The notes beneath the pieces were generated by a model that saw only the letters and a program-made list of their open reading frames with translations, did no database searches and was not told where the DNA came from. A DNA stretch of 64,000 nt. It comes from Bryobacteraceae bacterium (lineage in GTDB: Bacteria; Acidobacteriota; Terriglobia; Bryobacterales; Bryobacteraceae). Each line of letters opens with the position of its first letter. The first letter of the stretch is position 1. The position numbers and the translations under genes were made by a program. The stretch covers positions 682,001 to 746,000 of the forward strand of contig JAWKHH010000003.1 of assembly GCA_041394945.1 (NCBI GenBank). Reading direction: 5' to 3'. Shown here piece by piece: positions 26,254-35,106 of this stretch.

Positions 26254-26319
26254 CGCCCCCGATTATACAGGCCCCCGGTCCAGGCAGGCGGGAACGGGAG
26301 ATCGAGACGCCCCTCCCCT

Positions 26320-27519
26320 TCACCGCGAAGCGCGATGCGCGGCTGCCAGCAGCCGGATGGCGGCCTCCGCCAGCGCTTCGCCAGCGCCCGGCGCGAGCCT
26401 CGATTTCTCCACGTCCTCGCCGCCTTCCTTATAGGCCTTCGCCGTAGACGCCAGGCCGGCGCTGCCGTTGGCGTGTCCCACCACGATCGTCAGCGGGTAC
26501 GGCGACGCCTTCTTGATCGCCCGCCCCAATTCCACGTAGACGTCTCCCGGAAGCCCCACCCACGCAACCCGGTCGTCGAGCGCCAGCACCTGCACCTCCG
26601 CCTCTACCCCGCCCTTCCGCGCCGGGAGCCGCACCGTCTCCCGCGCCAGACGAATCGCCGCCGGCTCGAAGCTCTCGAATCGCGCCGACGCCTTGATCGC
26701 TTCCCCGGCGAGAATCGTTCCGATTCGCAAAGCCTCCGCCGCCCCCTTCTGCGGCGCCGCGCTCTTCACGTCGATGTGATTCACGTTCGCCTCCGCCCCG
26801 GCCGTGAACATCGGCAGCGTCGCCGCGCCGAACACCTTGCCCGCCACCCGCGCCAGCGCCGCCGGATAGTCGGCCGAGTAACGCGACCCGCGCACTGCCT
26901 CCGGACGCATGGCGTAGTTTATATAGAGCACTGCTGGATCGAAGAAAACCACCGGCAAATCCGCGTCCGTTTCCCCCATCGGCTGCACCGTCTCCGGATT
27001 CTCCTTCCCCGGGTCGACTTGCACCGTTCCGTCTTTCATGAGGTAGCGGCGGTAGTGGCACACCGATTCCTCCCGCCCCACCGCGTACCGGACCGTCGCC
27101 GGCCCCAAACCCCGCGCCGCCTGCGCCGCCGCTTCAGCCGCTTTCGCCGGTAGGATAGTCCGCAGCGCATCGGCATCCGGGCCCGAGTGCGTGTTCGTGG
27201 CGCTGATCATCACCTGCTCCGGCTGGAGTCCGGTGGCTTCCGTGACAGCGCGCCGGGCCGCCGCGGCGAGCGAGTCGTCCATCGAATGGACATCGCAGGC
27301 GATCAGCGCCGCGCGTTGCATCCCGATCTCGAAGACCAGCGCTTTCACCCGCAACTCGTCCAGCGTTCCGGTGGCCGTACGCGGCGTATGCGCGCCCGCA
27401 ATCCGCGCCCCTGGGGGAACCGCTAACTTCACCGACGCTTTCCCCGCGCGGAGAACTCCCGCGAGTACCGGACCGGCGATCACCAGCGCCGCCAGCACAG
27501 CCATCTGGCGCGTGCTCAT
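26320..27519 (-). CDS. Exported neutral-ceramidase-like protein
   Basis: 399 residues; the N-terminal hydrophobic segment (about 6-22) may be a signal or anchor. ALIACDVHSMDD, MISATNTHSGPDAD and PMFTAGAEANVNHIDV correspond to blocks seen in the neutral/alkaline ceramidase N-terminal domain, where the THSGP block carries zinc-binding His. Acidobacteria and Planctomycetes carry many uncharacterised paralogues, so a ceramide substrate should not be assumed. It precedes the pectate-lyase-like gene by 66 bases on the same strand. Confidence 0.65.
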   Translation of the reverse strand: MSTRQMAVLAALVIAGPVLAGVLRAGKASVKLAVPPGARIAGAHTPRTATGTLDELRVKALVFEIGMQRAALIACDVHSMDDSLAAAARRAVTEATGLQPEQVMISATNTHSGPDADALRTILPAKAAEAAAQAARGLGPATVRYAVGREESVCHYRRYLMKDGTVQVDPGKENPETVQPMGETDADLPVVFFDPAVLYINYAMRPEAVRGSRYSADYPAALARVAGKVFGAATLPMFTAGAEANVNHIDVKSAAPQKGAAEALRIGTILAGEAIKASARFESFEPAAIRLARETVRLPARKGGVEAEVQVLALDDRVAWVGLPGDVYVELGRAIKKASPYPLTIVVGHANGSAGLASTAKAYKEGGEDVEKSRLAPGAGEALAEAAIRLLAAAHRASR

Positions 27520-27651
27520 GCCACTACTCTATCCACCGTGGGCGCCAGGCGCAACGCGTTGCGAGCCGCTCACACCTGTGCCTCATCGGCACGCCAAAAT
27601 CCGCGATTTTCCACGAAACTAGGCGCATTTTCGCTCCGTCGCAAGCTACGT

Positions 27652-28290
27652 ATGCAACTTCGCTTCTTACTTCTCTTACTGGCTGTCGCAGCTTCCGCCG
27701 CCGCGCAGCCGCCGAAGGTCTCACTCGGGCTCTCCGCGGGATATGCCGGCGACGACACACCGAGGCGCATCAAAGATTCGAGCGGATTCACCATCGGCCC
27801 CCGCGTCGACCTTTCCTTCACCGGCCACATCGAACTCACCGTCAACCTTCTCTACCGCCGCACCGGACAGAGCTCGGACAACTTCTTTTTTCCGGCCGAC
27901 GTAAATCAGCTTCCGCCCCAGGCCTCGGTCTTCGTCGGTTCCATCAGCCGCGGGCGCTCGCTCGAACTGCCCGTGATCGGAAGTTATCACTTCGGATCGG
28001 CCTCGCGCTCATGGCGTCCGTTCCTCGGCGCCGGATTCGCCCTGCGGACGCAATGGGGCGACACGACATCCACGCTGCTGCGCCGCGGCCCGGACGATCA
28101 GCCGCGGTACGACACTTTCCGCGGCTCGATTCCAAACAACGTCGGCGCAGGCGTTGTGACCGCGGCCGGCGTCACCCTGCGCCAAGGGCGCTTCGTGTTC
28201 GTGCCGGAGGTCCGCTACACGTACTGGGGCGAGCGTGGACCCGGCAGCCCCCGTTCGCAGGCCCACGCCATGCTCTCCATCCGCTTCTAG
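27652..28290 (+). CDS. Outer-membrane beta-barrel protein
   Basis: 212 residues from the ATG at 27652, chosen because it gives a proper signal peptide (MQLRFLLLLLAVAASAAAQ); an earlier in-frame start at 27538 lacks this. Alternating hydrophobic strands such as HIELTVNLLYRRTG, LELPVIGSYHFGSAS and RFVFVPEVRYTYWGE, and a C-terminal aromatic residue (SIRF) identify an OmpA/OprF-like or PorT-like small barrel. Partner and function unknown. Confidence 0.75.
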   Translation: MQLRFLLLLLAVAASAAAQPPKVSLGLSAGYAGDDTPRRIKDSSGFTIGPRVDLSFTGHIELTVNLLYRRTGQSSDNFFFPADVNQLPPQASVFVGSISRGRSLELPVIGSYHFGSASRSWRPFLGAGFALRTQWGDTTSTLLRRGPDDQPRYDTFRGSIPNNVGAGVVTAAGVTLRQGRFVFVPEVRYTYWGERGPGSPRSQAHAMLSIRF

Positions 28291-28313
28291 CCGCTTCCCA
28301 CGCAACATCGTGT

Positions 28314-28340
28314 TCGCGGCGCCCCGCGAAAGCGCCGCGA
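28314..28340. terminator. Inverted repeat between convergent genes
   Basis: Nine-base arms TCGCGGCGC (28314-28322) and GCGCCGCGA (28332-28340) around a 9-base loop, placed between the barrel gene and the convergent SDR gene. No T-tract on either strand, so it may act as a Rho-dependent stop or simply as an mRNA-end stabiliser. Confidence 0.4.
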
Positions 28341-28364
28341 GCGCAAGCAAGCAGTATGTTCAAC

Positions 28365-29129
28365 CTAACCGTGACTGATATAATCCGTGCGGCCGCCGTC
28401 GACCGTGAGCACCTGCGCGGTAACGAAGCCGGCGCCATCGGAAACCAGGTACGACACCGCGTGCGCGATGTCTTCCACCTGCCCAACGCGCCGCATCATC
28501 GCCTTCGCCGCCACCGCGCTCAGATCCGCGCCCTCGGCCACCATATCGGTGATAATGAATCCCGGCGCCACCGCGTTCACGGTGATCCCGTTCGGACCCA
28601 GCTCGAGCGCGAACCGCCGCGTCAGCGCGATCACGGCTGCCTTCGTGGCGGCATAGAATGTCGTCCCCGGCATCGACGTGCCATGCGCCGCCACCGATGT
28701 CAGGTTCACGATCCGCCCCCATCGGGCCGCCTGCATGGCGTCCGCCGCCGCGCGGCTCACCGCCACCAGACCGTCCACGTTCACCCGCCGCATCGGCTCC
28801 ATTGCGGTCGAAAACTCGAAATCGAGCAGGTCGCCGCGAGCCAGGACGCCGGCGTTGTTGATCACGATCGCGGGAGCGCCGAGCGCGGCGCCGGTCTCGT
28901 CGAACATGCGGCGCACCTGTTCCCGATCGGCGACATCGGCCCGCACGGCGAACGCCCTCCCGCCCCCGGCCGCGATCTCGTCGCAAACCGCCCGCGCTCC
29001 GGCCTCGCCCGACCGGTAGTTCACGGCCACCGGATGCCCGTCGCGCGCCAGCCGCAGGGCGATCGCGCGGCCTATGCCGCGGGAGGCGCCGGTAACCAGG
29101 GCGGGTCTGGAAGAAGCTGCGTTCGTCAC
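28365..29129 (-). CDS. Short-chain dehydrogenase/reductase (FabG-like)
   Basis: 254 residues. Cofactor motif TGASRGIGRA (about 14-23), INNAGVL (90s), catalytic Ser in NLTSVAAHG and YAATK as Y-x-x-x-K, closing VLTVDGGRTDYISHG. NADP(H) preference is suggested by Arg/Ser after strand 2 (VNYRSGE). FabG-like in overall pattern; substrate unknown. It follows another SDR gene by 42 bases, in the same direction. Confidence 0.88.
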   Translation of the reverse strand: MTNAASSRPALVTGASRGIGRAIALRLARDGHPVAVNYRSGEAGARAVCDEIAAGGGRAFAVRADVADREQVRRMFDETGAALGAPAIVINNAGVLARGDLLDFEFSTAMEPMRRVNVDGLVAVSRAAADAMQAARWGRIVNLTSVAAHGTSMPGTTFYAATKAAVIALTRRFALELGPNGITVNAVAPGFIITDMVAEGADLSAVAAKAMMRRVGQVEDIAHAVSYLVSDGAGFVTAQVLTVDGGRTDYISHG

Positions 29130-29171
29130 GAGGCCAACGATACCACGCCCATCGCGACGTTCAACGGCGCA

Positions 29172-29915
29172 CTACAAGCCGCGCATATGAAAGCCGCCAT
29201 CAATGTTGAGCACCTGCCCGGCCGCGTAGTCCAGCAACCCATTGGCGATCGCCCGCACCGCTCGCGCCACGTCTTCGGACTCACCCATGCGGCGCTGCGG
29301 CAGCAGCCCGCCGGCAATTCGGTCTTCGTAGGTCTTCTCCACCGCCGCGATCATATCCGTCCGGATGATGCCCGGGCGAATCTCGAACACGAGGATTCCC
29401 TCCGGCGCCAGGCGCTGCGCGAACACATGCGCACTCATGCTCAGGCCCGCCTTCGAGACGCAGTACTCGGCGCGGTTGATGCTCGCCGCGTACGAGGAAA
29501 TGGAAGTGACGAACACGATCCGCCCCCGGCGCTGCTCCACCATCCATCGGGCCGCCAGTTGCGATAGAAAGTGCGGGCCCTTGAGATTCGTCGCGATCAG
29601 TTCGTCGAAGCTCTCTTCGGTCGCCTCGAGCACGTCGGCGCGAACGCGCTGGCTGATGCCGGCGTTGTTCACCAGCAGATCCAGCCGGCCGAACTTCTCC
29701 CGAGTGAAGGCGATCAACCCTTGCCGATCGGAATCGGAAGCGATGTCGCACTGGAAGATCTCGCAGCCGGTTTCCGCTTGCAGGCTTTCGGCGGCGTCGC
29801 GCCGTCCGCGATACGTGCCCACCACCCGATGCGTGGCGGCCATGTCCTTGGCGATGCCGCGCCCGATTCCGCGGCTGGCGCCGGTGACGATCGCGACGGG
29901 CCGCTCGGCGCTCAT
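29172..29915 (-). CDS. Short-chain dehydrogenase/reductase (3-ketoacyl-ACP-reductase-like)
   Basis: 247 residues. TGASRGIGRG, VNNAGISQ, catalytic Ser in VTSISSYAA and YCVSK as the Y-x-x-x-K pair; NIDGGFHMRGL at the end. It starts with an ATGA overlap on the stop of the DsbA-like gene. Two SDRs in a row behind a thiol protein suggest a short pathway, but the substrate is not evident. Confidence 0.88.
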   Translation of the reverse strand: MSAERPVAIVTGASRGIGRGIAKDMAATHRVVGTYRGRRDAAESLQAETGCEIFQCDIASDSDRQGLIAFTREKFGRLDLLVNNAGISQRVRADVLEATEESFDELIATNLKGPHFLSQLAARWMVEQRRGRIVFVTSISSYAASINRAEYCVSKAGLSMSAHVFAQRLAPEGILVFEIRPGIIRTDMIAAVEKTYEDRIAGGLLPQRRMGESEDVARAVRAIANGLLDYAAGQVLNIDGGFHMRGL

Positions 29916-30472
29916 AGGCCGGCCTCGCGCAGGGCGGCTTCAATCGCGGTGGCAACCTGCTCCACCTTGAACCTCTCGACAAACGGAACGTCGCCCACGA
30001 GCACCGTCGGCGTACGCCGAACTCCGCGCGCGACGCCGTCCTGATAGTCCCTCTCCACCAGCCCGGCAAATTGCCGGTCTTGAAGCGCCGCCAGCGCTGC
30101 CTCCGCGTCACACTCATTCTGCGCGGCGAATTCCCGGAGGAAATCCTCAAACTCGCCGGCGTTGATGTCGTCCATCGATTGCATCGTCCATTGCCGGAAC
30201 CGTGCGCCCAACTCCGGCTGCCGCGCTTCGAAAAATCTTGCGGCGACGGCGGCCGCGCGCGCCCAGGTGTGCTTCGGCAGCGGAAAGTCGCGATGCTCGA
30301 AAGCGGCCCTCGCGCCGAACCGAGGCAGCAGTTTCTCGTCCAGCATCTCGCGGAAGGCCACGCAATCCGGGCACTGCATATCTTCGAAAATCAGCACCCG
30401 TACGGCACTCGACGCGTCGCCTTCCACGATCCTGGATTGCGTGTCGAGAGTGATCGCGGTCATCGTAGTCAT
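29912..30472 (-). CDS. DsbA-family thioredoxin-fold protein, apparently cytoplasmic
   Basis: 186 residues with IFEDMQCPDCVAFRE: a CxxC of the CPDC type in the position of the DsbA/DsbG active site, and VRRTPTVLVGDVPF containing the cis-Pro loop. No signal peptide precedes the domain, so the protein appears cytoplasmic, unlike classical DsbA. A GGAGAG ribosome-binding site lies before the ATG. First gene of the three-gene operon with the two SDRs. Confidence 0.82.
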   Translation of the reverse strand: MTTMTAITLDTQSRIVEGDASSAVRVLIFEDMQCPDCVAFREMLDEKLLPRFGARAAFEHRDFPLPKHTWARAAAVAARFFEARQPELGARFRQWTMQSMDDINAGEFEDFLREFAAQNECDAEAALAALQDRQFAGLVERDYQDGVARGVRRTPTVLVGDVPFVERFKVEQVATAIEAALREAGL

Positions 30473-30501
30473 TTCATTCTCTCCGCATCGCCGTCATTTT
30501 G

Positions 30502-31908
30502 TTAGTACGAGTAGTCCTGGCCCTCGTCGGACCGGCGGCAGGATTCGGCCCACTCACGCAGCGTTTTCTTCATTGGCCGCACCACGCCGGGCAGCTTCGC
30601 CGCAAGGTCGAACCTCTCTCCGGGGTCGGCCGCAAGGTCGAACAGCAAATCCGCCTTCTCCTCATCGAGCCAGGACAGCAGCTTATAGCGGTTATCGATG
30701 AGCGCATGGTCCGGCGAGCCCAGCCGGGCCGCTTCCGCCGCTGCGTTGCCCCGCGGCGTACGGAAGCCGATCGGCCGCGGACGCTGCCATCCGGAAGTTC
30801 CCACGGCCTCCGTCAGGTCCACGCCGTCGAGCGGCCTCGGAGCCGGCAACGGCGCCCTCGCCGCGGCAAGAATGGTCGGCAGATAGTCCACCGTCGAGCA
30901 CGGCGCGCCCACCCGTCGCGGCTTCGCGAGTCGCGCCGGCCACTCGAGCAGTCCCGGCGCCCGGACGCCGCCCTCGAACAGGCTGCGCTTGCGGCCGCGC
31001 AGCGCGCCAGCCGATCCACGATGCACACCCACGCCAGCTACCGGCCCCTCCGGCCCGTTGTCGCTGCAGAACCACAGCATCGTGTTCGCGTCCGCCCTCA
31101 ATCGCCGCAGTTCGCTCCGCAGTCGGCCCATCTGTTCGTCGAGCGCGGTGATGGCGCCGTAGTAGTGCTGTTCGTCGTCGCTGAACTTCGCATACCGGGC
31201 GCGATACGCCGGCCCGGCCACCACCGGCAGGTGCGGCGCATGAAACCAGACCACCGCGAAGAACCGCCGTTTGCCGCCCACCGCCCGGCCGATGAAGTCC
31301 ACCGCCCGGTCCATGATCACCCGCGAGTCGTCGCCCTCGAGATTCGTCGTGGCCCAGCGCGCCGGCCCGGTCCAATATCTGGCCGGGAATGCCTGGTTCT
31401 CCATCGGATTCCATGTCGGCATCTGGACCTCCGTCGAGAAGCACTCATCGAATCCGTTTTCCCACGGCGGCGCGTAGTGTTCCTTCTCGCGTCCGCCACG
31501 CCGCCCATCCGGCACGTCGTTCGTGAGCGTGCCGAGATGCCACTTGCCGAAATGGCCGGTCGCGTAGCCCCGCGTGCGAAGGATCTCGGCGAGCGTGAAC
31601 TCCTCCGGACGCATGTGCCCGGCGTTGGCGGTGTAGATGCCGTAGCGATAAGGGTGCCGCCCCGTAAGGACGCTGCCGCGCGTTGGCGAACACACCGGCG
31701 CCCCGGCGTAGAAACGGTCGAAACGGACGCCCTCCGCCGCCATCGCGTCCAGGTTCGGAGTCTGTAGGTAGGGGTGGCCGTTATAGCCCGTATCGCCCCA
31801 GCCGAGATCGTCGGCCATGCACAGCACGACGTTCGGCGGCTCGGCGGCTTGGGCCGCCGCCAGAGCGGGCGCCCCCGCCTTCAGCCACTCGCGCCGCGTA
31901 AGTGGCAT
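30502..31908 (-). CDS. Tat-exported sulfatase
   Basis: 468 residues. N-terminus LTRREWLKAGAPALAAAQAA resembles a Tat signal. PPNVVLCMADDLGWGDTGYN opens the sulfatase fold, CSPTRGSVLTGR supplies the formylglycine Cys in C-x-P-x-R, and GHFGKWHLG and WFCSDNGPEG provide further active-site residues. Complete, in contrast to the truncated sulfatase at the left edge, and related to it. It overlaps the stop of the upstream epimerase gene by one base. Confidence 0.92.
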   Translation of the reverse strand: MPLTRREWLKAGAPALAAAQAAEPPNVVLCMADDLGWGDTGYNGHPYLQTPNLDAMAAEGVRFDRFYAGAPVCSPTRGSVLTGRHPYRYGIYTANAGHMRPEEFTLAEILRTRGYATGHFGKWHLGTLTNDVPDGRRGGREKEHYAPPWENGFDECFSTEVQMPTWNPMENQAFPARYWTGPARWATTNLEGDDSRVIMDRAVDFIGRAVGGKRRFFAVVWFHAPHLPVVAGPAYRARYAKFSDDEQHYYGAITALDEQMGRLRSELRRLRADANTMLWFCSDNGPEGPVAGVGVHRGSAGALRGRKRSLFEGGVRAPGLLEWPARLAKPRRVGAPCSTVDYLPTILAAARAPLPAPRPLDGVDLTEAVGTSGWQRPRPIGFRTPRGNAAAEAARLGSPDHALIDNRYKLLSWLDEEKADLLFDLAADPGERFDLAAKLPGVVRPMKKTLREWAESCRRSDEGQDYSY

Positions 31909-32471
31909 TACTTATGCTGGATCTCCCAATCGTAATTGATCTCGGGGTGGTTATAGGCGATCCGCCCCTCGTCGGCTGGATCGTAGGTCCGGTTCGTGAG
32001 GTAGACCAGCAGCGCCGCCTCCGTCCCGATCACTTTGTAACCATGGCCCACGCCCGGCGGGATCACGACGTGCCAGTGGCGCAGTTCGCCGACATACAAG
32101 GTGTTGCGCAAGCCGAACGTGGGCGAATCCGGCCGCAGGTCCACGAGCGCCACTTGCAGCATCCCGCGAACCGGCGCCCAGTAGTCCGTCTGGTTTCGAT
32201 GATAGTGGAAAGCCTTGATCGTCCCCGGGTAACTCAACGCGGCGGATACCTGCGTCGAATCAGCCGGAAAATCGGCCACCGCGCCTTGCCCCAGCCGCGC
32301 CACTTCGAGGAAATAGCCGCGGTCGTCCGGCCATATCTTGCCCGGTTGGATGCGCACGCCGGCGATCAGGTCCGGCGATTCCGGCGAAGAGATGATCGCG
32401 CCCAAACCGCGTTCGGACGCTCGAAACGAAGGAATCGGAGAATTCAATTCAACATGATACATTAGCCCCAT
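31908..32471 (-). CDS. dTDP-4-dehydrorhamnose 3,5-epimerase-like (RmlC-type) protein
   Basis: 187 residues if started at the ATG at 32471 (184 from 32462). Cupin-fold blocks IQPGKIWPDDRGYFLEVARL, IKAFHYHRNQTDYWAPVRG, MLQVALVDLR and IPPGVGHGYKVIG match the RmlC family; His in FHYH is the position of the catalytic base. No other rhamnose genes are near, so the substrate is uncertain. The frame continues upstream to 32696 but only as the antisense of the divergent cupin gene. Its 5' end overlaps that gene by 2 bases or faces it across 7. Confidence 0.8.
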   Translation of the reverse strand: MGLMYHVELNSPIPSFRASERGLGAIISSPESPDLIAGVRIQPGKIWPDDRGYFLEVARLGQGAVADFPADSTQVSAALSYPGTIKAFHYHRNQTDYWAPVRGMLQVALVDLRPDSPTFGLRNTLYVGELRHWHVVIPPGVGHGYKVIGTEAALLVYLTNRTYDPADEGRIAYNHPEINYDWEIQHK

Positions 32472-32817
32472 GCCGACGCACCGCTGGGACGCCATCCCGC
32501 TTGAACAGATGAACCCGACGTTTGCCCGCAAGGTGATCCACACCGAGCGCATGACCATCGCCCGCGTCATCCTCGCCAAGGGCTCCGTCGTTCCGCGCCA
32601 CCAGCATGAAAACGAACAGGTGACGCTGCTCGAAAAGGGACGTCTCCGGTTCCAGTTCGACGACGGAGACCACATCCTCGCCGCCGGCGAGTCCATGCAG
32701 ATCCCCCCGAACGCCCCGCACCTGGTCGAAGCGCTCGAGGACAGCGAAGCCTACGACCTGTTCGCGCCCGTTCGCGCCGATTGGATCCGCGGCGACGACT
32801 CCTACCTCCGCCGCTGA
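32470..32817 (+). CDS. Small cupin-domain protein
   Basis: 115 residues. Cupin motif 1 is GSVVPRHQHENEQVTLLEKG (metal-binding H-x-H and E) and motif 2 is GESMQIPPNAPHLVEA with the third His. A single-domain cupin, probably metal-binding; reaction unknown. A second ATG at 32509 (MNPTFARKV) would remove the overlap with the divergent epimerase gene and is a realistic start. No strong ribosome-binding site precedes either. Confidence 0.85.
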   Translation: MPTHRWDAIPLEQMNPTFARKVIHTERMTIARVILAKGSVVPRHQHENEQVTLLEKGRLRFQFDDGDHILAAGESMQIPPNAPHLVEALEDSEAYDLFAPVRADWIRGDDSYLRR

Positions 32818-32873
32818 TACCGCTGTCACCCTTCCCTCCCATCCGCATCTGAAGCCGTGAGGAGACAGACGCA

Positions 32874-34436
32874 ATGCGGATGGTTCCGTTGGTGCTGGTG
32901 ACGCTGGCCATATTCGGTGTGATGGTCACCAGTTCCGTGAACATCACAGGGCCGAAACCTCCCTCCCCGTCCGAACTGAAGCAGCAATTCGGCGGAAAAC
33001 ACGTCCGTTCCGTGGACCACGCCAAGCTGGCGGCGCTCCAAAAGGACTTCCGATCCGGCCGTGACGTCACCGAAGCCTGCCTTTCCTGCCACACCGAGCG
33101 GCACACCGAAGTCATGCGGTCCTCGCACTGGAACTGGTCGCGCATGGAGTTCATCCCCGGCCGCGGCATCCGGGCCATCGGCAAGAAGAACGTCTTGAAC
33201 AACTTCTGCATCGGCGTCTCCGACAACCAGGAAGGCTGCAGCCGCTGCCACGCCGGCTACGGCATGGACGACGCCGCGTTCGACTTCAAAGACCCCAGGA
33301 ACATCGATTGTCTCGTCTGCCACGACGGCAGCGACACCTACGCCAAAGGGCTCGCCGGGATGCCGTTGGAGAACCTCAATCTCCGCGAAATCGTTCAGAA
33401 GGTCGGCCCTCCGAAACGCACCAACTGCGGCGGATGCCACTTCTACGGCGGCGGCGGCAACAACGTCAAGCACGGCGACCTCGAGCAGGCGCTGCTCACC
33501 GGCAACCGCGAACTCGACGTCCACATGGCCGCCGACGGCGGCGACCTCGAATGCACAGCGTGCCACCGCACGAAGAACCACCAGATGCTCGGGAAGCTGT
33601 ATTCGGTTTCGTCTATGAACCGAAACCGCTCGACATGCGAGCAGTGCCACACGGCGACGCCCCATGCCTCGGGCGTGCTCAACAACCACGGACTCAAGGT
33701 CGCCTGCCAGACCTGCCATATCCCGCTATACGCCAAGGCTTCCGAAACGAAGGTGGCGTGGGATTGGTCCACGGCCGGCAAGCTCCGCAACGGCGAGCCC
33801 TATGAAGACGAAAACGCCGCCGGCAATCCCGTCTACGCGTCGATCAAAGGCGACTTCACGTGGGCTACCAATCTCAAGCCCGACTATGTATTCTTCAACG
33901 GCACGGCAGGCCACTACCTGCTCGGCGACAAAGTGCCGCCGCAGCGGCCGCTCGAGGTAAACACGCTCAACGGTTCCTACGACGATCCGGACGCCAGGAT
34001 CACGCCGGTCAAGATCCACCGCGGGAAACAGATTTACGATCCCGAAACGAACCTGATGATCCAGCCCAAGCTCTTCGCCAAAACCACCGGCGAAGGCGGC
34101 TTCTGGAAGGATTTCAACTGGCAGCGGGCGGCGGAGGAAGGCATGAAGACAGCCGGTCTGCCTTACAGCGGCAAATACGAATTTATCGACACCGTGATGT
34201 ACTGGCCCGTGAACCATATGGTGGCGCCGAAGGAAAAGGCCTTGCAGTGCGTCGAGTGCCACACGCCCGCCAACTCGCGCATGGCCGGCCTGAAGGGTTT
34301 CTACATGCCCGGGCGGGACCGCAACCCATTCGTCGAATCCGCCGGCGGCCTCGCCATCGGACTCACGGCGCTCGGGGTCCTGCTCCATGGCCTGCTGCGC
34401 GCCGTCCACGCATTTCGGCGGAGGACCGTTTCATGA
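32874..34436 (+). CDS. Octaheme c-type cytochrome, tetrathionate-reductase (OTR) type
   Basis: 520 residues with an N-terminal signal or anchor (about 5-22) and a C-terminal membrane helix (about 490-508). Eight CxxCH heme motifs are seen, at residues 69, 122, 146, 185, 227, 255, 278 and 459. That number, the long heme-free stretch between the seventh and eighth, and the membrane tail fit the octaheme tetrathionate reductase family, whose members reduce tetrathionate and also nitrite and hydroxylamine in vitro. Heme domains should lie in the periplasm. It is the first gene of a four-gene plus-strand operon with a membrane cytochrome b and two YeeE/YedE proteins; the context favours a sulfur substrate. 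Confidence 0.88.
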   Translation: MRMVPLVLVTLAIFGVMVTSSVNITGPKPPSPSELKQQFGGKHVRSVDHAKLAALQKDFRSGRDVTEACLSCHTERHTEVMRSSHWNWSRMEFIPGRGIRAIGKKNVLNNFCIGVSDNQEGCSRCHAGYGMDDAAFDFKDPRNIDCLVCHDGSDTYAKGLAGMPLENLNLREIVQKVGPPKRTNCGGCHFYGGGGNNVKHGDLEQALLTGNRELDVHMAADGGDLECTACHRTKNHQMLGKLYSVSSMNRNRSTCEQCHTATPHASGVLNNHGLKVACQTCHIPLYAKASETKVAWDWSTAGKLRNGEPYEDENAAGNPVYASIKGDFTWATNLKPDYVFFNGTAGHYLLGDKVPPQRPLEVNTLNGSYDDPDARITPVKIHRGKQIYDPETNLMIQPKLFAKTTGEGGFWKDFNWQRAAEEGMKTAGLPYSGKYEFIDTVMYWPVNHMVAPKEKALQCVECHTPANSRMAGLKGFYMPGRDRNPFVESAGGLAIGLTALGVLLHGLLRAVHAFRRRTVS

Positions 34437-34449
34437 AGAGGAGCGCGTC

Positions 34450-35106
34450 ATGAAGAAGACGGTCTACATCTACGGCGCCTTCGAGCGTTTCTGGCACTGG
34501 ACCCAGGCGGCGCTGATCTTCGCGCTCGGCTTCACTGGTTTTGAGATCCACGGCAGCTACCAGTTCCTTGGCTACGAACAGGCGGTCTCCCTGCACAACG
34601 CCGCGGCCATCGGCCTGCTCCTGCTCGTCACCGTCGCCGCCTTTTGGCACCTCACCACCGGCCAGTGGAAGCAGTACATTCCAACGCGCAAGCTATTGCG
34701 CGACCAGGCGGCGTTCTACCTTACCGGAATCTTCCGCGACGCGCCGCACCCAACCAGGAAAACCGTCATCTCGAAGCTGAATCCGCTCCAGCGGCTCGCC
34801 TATCTCGGCTTGAAGCTGCTCGTCATCCCCACGATGGGCATCTCCGGCCTGTTCTACATGTTCTTCCGCTATCCGCAGCGGCATGAATGGACCACCGTGA
34901 GTCCGCATGGGCTCTCCACCGTCGCGGCCATCCATGTCGCGGGCGCCTTCGCGCTCACCGCGTTCGTCATCGGGCACGTCTATCTCACCACCACCGGAAG
35001 CACGCCCGTCTCGAATCTGAAGGCCATGCTCACCGGATACGAAGAGCTCGATTCCGGCGCCGGCGAAGAGCCGGAGCCGGCGATCCCGGAGGGAGTCCAT
35101 CCATGA
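34450..35106 (+). CDS. Membrane cytochrome b (thiosulfate-reductase/formate-dehydrogenase gamma type)
   Basis: 218 residues from the ATG at 34450, preceded by an AGAGGAG ribosome-binding site. Four membrane segments; ERFWHWTQAALIFALGFTGFEIHG is the opening block of the b-type cytochrome family with an axial His, and further His lie in VSLHNAAAIG, AFWHLTTG, HVAGAFALTAFVIGHVY. It probably passes electrons between the quinone pool and the octaheme cytochrome. The stop overlaps the next start as ATGA. Confidence 0.88.
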   Translation: MKKTVYIYGAFERFWHWTQAALIFALGFTGFEIHGSYQFLGYEQAVSLHNAAAIGLLLLVTVAAFWHLTTGQWKQYIPTRKLLRDQAAFYLTGIFRDAPHPTRKTVISKLNPLQRLAYLGLKLLVIPTMGISGLFYMFFRYPQRHEWTTVSPHGLSTVAAIHVAGAFALTAFVIGHVYLTTTGSTPVSNLKAMLTGYEELDSGAGEEPEPAIPEGVHP

